This document shows, piece after piece, positions 59,184 to 64,000 of a stretch of 64,000 nucleotides of DNA. Origin of the DNA: Symsagittifera roscoffensis. Its lineage: Eukaryota > Xenacoelomorpha > Acoela > Convolutidae. Positions within the stretch are counted from its first letter, which is position 1. Each line of letters opens with the position of its first letter. A model generated the notes under the pieces. That model did no database searches and was not told the DNA's origin. It was given only the letters and a program-made list of their open reading frames with translations. Location: contig NC_087064.1 in NCBI RefSeq assembly GCF_963678635.1, positions 25,522,189 to 25,586,188 of the forward strand, written 5' to 3'. The translations under genes were made by a program, and so were the position numbers.

Positions 59184-61358
59184 ATGCCAAATGCCGCAGA
59201 ATCACTACAAATGACAATGAATCCATACCTTATGGGTGGATCATCAATAACATCAAATAAACCACTAATGGTTTTCACAGGAACAGATCCTGAATATTCT
59301 GTAGAAGATTATTTAAATGCAGTAACAGCAAATTTAATTTTAAATATAGGACCTGAACCAATTAATACACCATTACATCAAAATTGGATACATCGACGCA
59401 CAGCGTTGATACAAACAACCTTAGATGGCGCAGCCCAAAAAAGGTTTTCAGTATTACCTATAGAAATAAAATCAGATTGGAAAAGATTTACACAAGAATT
59501 TTCAAAAATGTTTGACTCCGAAAGAGATAAACAACACCAAAGAGTTTTATGTAATGAAATTCGCAGATTACCAAAAGAAACCATCAAACAATTAGCAGTA
59601 CGCATCGAAACACTAGTTCGAAAAGCATATTCATTAAATACACATGACTATAAAAACACAAAAATGACAGAAATTTTAATGATGACCTTAACACCTCAAT
59701 TAAGGAAAATAGCAATAAAAAAGAGAGCATCTCATCCTTCCTCAATCCGAGAGCTAGATTTAGATTTTCGAAAACTAGTAGACAAACTAGAACAAGCGGA
59801 AATTACAATGAAACTCGAAGAAACAAAAAATCTAAAACTACAGTATTTTAATCGAATCGAAACAAACACTACGCACATCAGTAACATACAGGAATCAGAT
59901 ACAGATCTAGTTGAAAAAATCACTGAAATACTAAATATTTATAAAAAACACCCAAATTTTAAAGGTAAACCATCTTTCAAAAAATGGTGTAATTATTGCC
60001 GACGATACGGACATAGTATCTCTGAATGTAGACAAAAACAACAAGATAACCAGAACAAACCTCAAAAACATAGAGAACCAAACAAATCATTCTATCAATA
60101 TATGAAGAAAGATCAAAATTTACCAAACAAAAACATATACAGTAACAACAATTCAGGAAAACCACTTCCGAACAACACCAGTTACACAAGGAACCAATCA
60201 CCATATAACTCAAGTTATAGAGGAAGATCACCAGAACGAAGAAATACACAGAATTATTCACAAAATAATTATAATCGATCAAATAGTCAAAATAACTATT
60301 CAAGATCAAATTCCAATGCAACACAATTTGTTTCTAGATCCAGTTCCCAATCAAACCCAAGGAATAAACACTATTCCAATAACCAATCACGAAACTCATC
60401 ATATAACAGAAACAGAAACTATTCACATAATAGAAATAGAAGTTATTCGAACAATCGAAATCAGAATTACCCGAACAACCGATCAAGGAATAACTCATAT
60501 AACAGATCAAACTATCACAGATCAAATAATAATTATCAAAACAGATCACGGAATAATTCACAAAATCGAAATTCAAGTTATAATAATCGATATAGAAATT
60601 ATTCTCAATCACCACATAGAAATAATAACCATTATGATATTTCTAAACATCGACACAGAGATAGTACACCAAAACATCAGAGACAATTTAATCAAGTACA
60701 ATCAAATGAAGAAACAACATCAGACCCCCCAGGAATTGATGACACAGGAAATAACGAACTACAATTAAATCAAATAAACTGTGAATCATCAGACACAAAA
60801 AGTGATACAGAAAATACCATTTCCATCAATATGATAGCAGTCGAAAACGACTACGAACCTATTATATATGAACAACCTTTTACATCACACATATATGAAA
60901 ATCAGTGGGAACTTCTTCACAATTATTACATTGAACCCATCAATTCTACACAAACTGCACAAAACATAAACGAAATTAACACGGTAAGTAAACCCAACGA
61001 AAATGACAAAATAAAAAGCTTAAATACGAATCACATTTACCAAAATATACAAAAAGAACAACCCAAAGAAAAAATTTGGACAATACCATTTCTTTTAGAA
61101 AGCCCAAGAAACAAGGAATTTCAACCACCAGACCTTGAAATTGATTTTTTAATTGATTCAGGAGCAGAATCAATCATAATTAACATTCCCACATGGAATG
61201 AAATCAAAACATTACACCCAAAATTAACGCCTCTTGCAACCTCTAGTAAACTAGCAACAGCACAAGGATCAACACTAATAAATTATGGAAAAGTTCAATT
61301 ATTCCTTCTTCCCACAAGAACAATGGAACAAAATCAAAATTCTAAGCAAACGATTTAA
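59184..61358 (+). CDS. Retrotransposon Gag with zinc knuckle, plus start of protease
   Basis: A 724-residue frame. About residues 30-210 resemble the Ty3/gypsy capsid (WKRFTQEFSKMFDSE, then LPKETIKQLAVRIETLVRKA), which forms the particle shell. A single zinc knuckle CNYCRRYGHSISEC (CX2CX4HX4C) follows near residue 270, for RNA binding. Next comes a long Asn/Ser/Arg/Tyr-rich disordered stretch of about 190 residues with repeats such as YNRNRNYSHNRNRSY. Near residue 655 is the aspartyl protease active site LIDSGAES. The frame ends inside the protease, and the rest of that domain is in the next ORF in another frame, with 74 nt of overlap. A programmed shift is possible, but a shift within the protease fold looks more like damage. 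Confidence 0.85.
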   Translation: MPNAAESLQMTMNPYLMGGSSITSNKPLMVFTGTDPEYSVEDYLNAVTANLILNIGPEPINTPLHQNWIHRRTALIQTTLDGAAQKRFSVLPIEIKSDWKRFTQEFSKMFDSERDKQHQRVLCNEIRRLPKETIKQLAVRIETLVRKAYSLNTHDYKNTKMTEILMMTLTPQLRKIAIKKRASHPSSIRELDLDFRKLVDKLEQAEITMKLEETKNLKLQYFNRIETNTTHISNIQESDTDLVEKITEILNIYKKHPNFKGKPSFKKWCNYCRRYGHSISECRQKQQDNQNKPQKHREPNKSFYQYMKKDQNLPNKNIYSNNNSGKPLPNNTSYTRNQSPYNSSYRGRSPERRNTQNYSQNNYNRSNSQNNYSRSNSNATQFVSRSSSQSNPRNKHYSNNQSRNSSYNRNRNYSHNRNRSYSNNRNQNYPNNRSRNNSYNRSNYHRSNNNYQNRSRNNSQNRNSSYNNRYRNYSQSPHRNNNHYDISKHRHRDSTPKHQRQFNQVQSNEETTSDPPGIDDTGNNELQLNQINCESSDTKSDTENTISINMIAVENDYEPIIYEQPFTSHIYENQWELLHNYYIEPINSTQTAQNINEINTVSKPNENDKIKSLNTNHIYQNIQKEQPKEKIWTIPFLLESPRNKEFQPPDLEIDFLIDSGAESIIINIPTWNEIKTLHPKLTPLATSSKLATAQGSTLINYGKVQLFLLPTRTMEQNQNSKQTI

Positions 61359-62862
61359 ACAGATATTTCATATCACGGATATTAAACACAATATCATTGG
61401 CATACCATTTATCTCGAAACATATACCAACAATCAACATATTGAATAGTAAAATACTAATCAAAGATAATTATACAAAAACAAAAAATACAGCTCTAACA
61501 TTTTTTCAAAGAATAAATAAACAACCACCATTCTTTTCAAAATTTTACCCAATTCATAACCAAAAACGGAAACACCTGAAACCACTATCAGGAGATATAT
61601 ATAAATTTTCAATAAAACAAGTTCACCAATATGATAAAAACAAAAATAAACAACAACTCTTTATGTCAGACTTTGAATTCAAACCTATCCATAAGTTTTT
61701 CAAAATCACGATCTCATCGATAAAATATTTGAAAAATACGAATTCAGACACCATTTCGTTGCATATATATAACAATACACCATACAAAGTAACATTACCC
61801 TTAGGACTTTTAGGATATTGCGAAACAAACGCTACAATATCACCCATACATGAAAAAGCATACCGCGTAAATAATATACTCCAATTATTAGATATTTGTC
61901 AATCCACAATTCTTAACGAAGAAATATCCATCAATAATATTATAAGTAATGAAAAAAGAAATACAGACTATTTCACAAAAACCCCATATTTCAAACCTAT
62001 ATTCAACATAACCAACTATACAGAACATCAACAAAAGTTTTTAACAATGTTTAACTTCCAACATTCACAAATAACACAAGACGAATTTGATAAGTTAGCT
62101 AAACAGCTAATAAAATATTCATCAGTCTATGCAACATCAAAATTTGATGTTGGAAAAATCAGCTCATCACTACATCTCCCGTTAAAACCTGACGCAGTAT
62201 TCAAGAAACAAAGAGCTAGTAAAGTACCAATTCATTTACACGACAAAGTAAATGGACTACTTGATATTTTAGAACAATACAAAATTATCTCACCGGTAAA
62301 CAAAGAAGAACAACCAAAAGGTAACACATTTATTAACCCTGTTATTATCCTAGCAAAAGGAGAATCATTAAAAATAGTTTTAGACGCTAGATATCTCAAT
62401 TCACTAATAGACGAATCAAAATGCAATTGGCCTATTGAACCAATACAAGTTATTTTAACAAAAATAAACGGAAAATACTTTACAACCGCAGACATGAATA
62501 GTGCATATAATCAAATGCCACTAGATGAACAATCACGACGTTTAACACAATTTGTTATTGGAAATCAACAATACGAATTCAACCGCCTATACTATGGAAT
62601 ATCCATAGGACCAGCAGCATTTTCAGCTTTTATGAGCAAAATTTTTAGACCACTAATACTTAAGAAAAACGCAATCACCTATTTAGACGATGTTTTTATG
62701 CAATCACAGACAAAAGAAGAAATGTTTACAGTTTTAGAACACTATCATAAAATACTTCAGAACGAAAATCTGAAGGCCGCCCCCGACAAATCTCACTTCT
62801 TCTTGACAAGAGTTAAATTTTTAGGACATAACATAGAAAGAAACACAATCACTCCATTATAA
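61285..62862 (+). CDS. Retrotransposon pol: protease end and reverse transcriptase
   Basis: The first ~60 residues contain the protease C-terminal signature (DIKHNIIGIPF). The RT follows from about residue 290: a palm motif FTTADMNSAYNQMPLDEQ at about 62,480 and the catalytic YLDD at about 62,680, then LKAAPDKSHFFL and VKFLGHNIE, typical of Ty3/gypsy RTs. A TAA at 62,860 interrupts, after which the same frame continues into RNase H. The spacer between protease and RT (about 230 residues) is long and of unknown function. The sense strand is strikingly A-rich and G-poor. Confidence 0.88.
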   Translation: MEKFNYSFFPQEQWNKIKILSKRFKQIFHITDIKHNIIGIPFISKHIPTINILNSKILIKDNYTKTKNTALTFFQRINKQPPFFSKFYPIHNQKRKHLKPLSGDIYKFSIKQVHQYDKNKNKQQLFMSDFEFKPIHKFFKITISSIKYLKNTNSDTISLHIYNNTPYKVTLPLGLLGYCETNATISPIHEKAYRVNNILQLLDICQSTILNEEISINNIISNEKRNTDYFTKTPYFKPIFNITNYTEHQQKFLTMFNFQHSQITQDEFDKLAKQLIKYSSVYATSKFDVGKISSSLHLPLKPDAVFKKQRASKVPIHLHDKVNGLLDILEQYKIISPVNKEEQPKGNTFINPVIILAKGESLKIVLDARYLNSLIDESKCNWPIEPIQVILTKINGKYFTTADMNSAYNQMPLDEQSRRLTQFVIGNQQYEFNRLYYGISIGPAAFSAFMSKIFRPLILKKNAITYLDDVFMQSQTKEEMFTVLEHYHKILQNENLKAAPDKSHFFLTRVKFLGHNIERNTITPL

Positions 62863-64000
62863 TCACGCATTGATGCTATTCAAAAACTTCAACCACCAAC
62901 AAACAAAAAGAAAATCCAAGAATTCCTTGGAATGTTAAACTTCTTAAGCAAGTACGTTTATAAAATGCAATTATATTTAAGACCATTTTATAATATCCTA
63001 AGACAACAAAATAATTTTGAATGGAATACTGAACATCAAACACGATTTGAAGAAGTTAAAAAATTTTTAACTGAACAAATTTCAAACACAATTCCAGACC
63101 CAAATCAACCATTCTATGCAATGTGCGATGCTTCCAATTTTGGCATCGGCGCAGCATTATTACAATCAAACAACGGTACAAACAAAATGAACCTTATATC
63201 AGCAAATTCGCGATTATTCACTCAAGCAGAGCTACGACTCTCAACTCTAATGAGAGAATGTACAGCTATCATTTATACACTTACAGAATATGAATTTCTA
63301 ATACTTGGATCAAAACATCCAACAGTTCTATTCACAGATCATAAACCAATCATTTTTCTCTTTACACAGAAGTCAAATCCAAATCACCGAGTTTATAGAT
63401 TTCAATTAATACTAATGAAATTTCCAAACCTACATATAGTTTGGACAGCAGGAAAAAATCTCGCATTACCAGATACATTAAGCCGAAATACACCACCTGA
63501 ATTACTTACACGAAAAACTACAGTTGAAATACCACAAAATATAAAATTTTACCTTGCAAAAGATGAAACATCACCCCGATTAGAATGCAAATATGCAGTA
63601 AAAACTGACATTGAACATTCACAAATAAATAATCTCCAACACTTCCCACTTTACTTAGATTGCCAAGATAACCACTACGAAGTTGATCTACTTGGAACAT
63701 CAACTTTCAAACCAATTCCATACTCACAATGGATAACAAATAACACCCAACAAAAACGAGTAAAACAACACTCGCATAAAAAAGATTTTTTTCCATTAAT
63801 TGAAAAAGAAAATTTAACCGATAAAATAAATTTATCAGGACCACAAACGAATGATTCAAAATACACAATAAATCAAGTTTTCAACCTCCATGACCCACAT
63901 GACACAATTCCTTTATCCAAATTAGAAATTGAAAACATTTTTCTCCCTTCAACAGAAAAAATTACAATTAATACATTGAAACAATATCAAAATCTTGACC
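62863..64000 (+). pseudogene. Retrotransposon RNase H and downstream pol, runs off window
   Basis: It continues in the same frame as the RT after one TAA. The RT thumb/connection (IQEFLGMLNFLSKYVYKM) leads to RNase H: CDASNFGIGAALL, then MRECTAIIYTL, then FTDHKPIIFLF, then LALPDTLSRN. These supply the expected acidic residues. From about 63,520 a region without known domain follows to the window edge. Integrase, any env and the 3' LTR would lie beyond 64,000. Confidence 0.8.

Noticed and set aside
58888-60615. Minus-strand hydrophobic frames opposite Gag
   Set aside because: They arise from the A-rich, Asn-rich sense strand (the complement gives Leu/Val/Tyr/Cys) and have no independent support.

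Overview
The window is eukaryotic, AT-rich animal DNA, mostly intergenic and intronic. Only two host genes can be supported. Both have introns with clean reading-frame phases, and the rest is largely transposon-derived. Chordin implies a metazoan. I cannot name the species, and there is nothing bacterial here.

Region by region: 1-8.2 kb is non-coding with small tandem and dispersed repeats. 9,169-16,037 (minus strand) is a complete chordin gene: 11 coding exons and 992 codons by my reading, with signal peptide, vWC, four CHRD domains and three more vWC domains. Its two first exons and about 1.9 kb of upstream DNA lie in a nearly perfect 3.67-kb tandem duplication (14,398-18,069 and 18,070-21,740). 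The far edge of this unit lies inside an LTR. 22-33.9 kb is intergenic, with a MITE carrying CAGGGGCGG ends, a ~362-bp satellite array (24.3-26.5 kb) and many copies of a ~540-bp element that looks like a non-autonomous Helentron.

33,930-48,273 (plus strand) is a galactose-3-O-sulfotransferase (GAL3ST-type) gene. It shows five exons, one GC-AG intron and a missing N-terminal exon. An 11.9-kb intron holds a composite of decayed retroelements: a gag/protease relic, a 5'-truncated LINE flanked by ~708-bp direct repeats, a large fold-back and an LTR. 48.3-55.3 kb has more Helentron-like copies, including tandem dimers. 55,342-64,000 is the 5' part of a Ty3/gypsy-type LTR retrotransposon: LTR, primer-binding site, long leader, a basic small ORF, an extra upstream ORF, Gag with zinc knuckle, protease, RT and RNase H. 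It is interrupted by several stops and frameshifts and runs off the window before any integrase.

The two host genes have no visible functional link. Chordin is a secreted BMP antagonist, and the sulfotransferase is a predicted Golgi enzyme. The strongest unusual signals are the chordin 5'-exon duplication with its LTR breakpoint, the Helentron-like family with T-T insertion and asymmetric terminal inverted repeats, and the LINE bounded by unusually long direct repeats.
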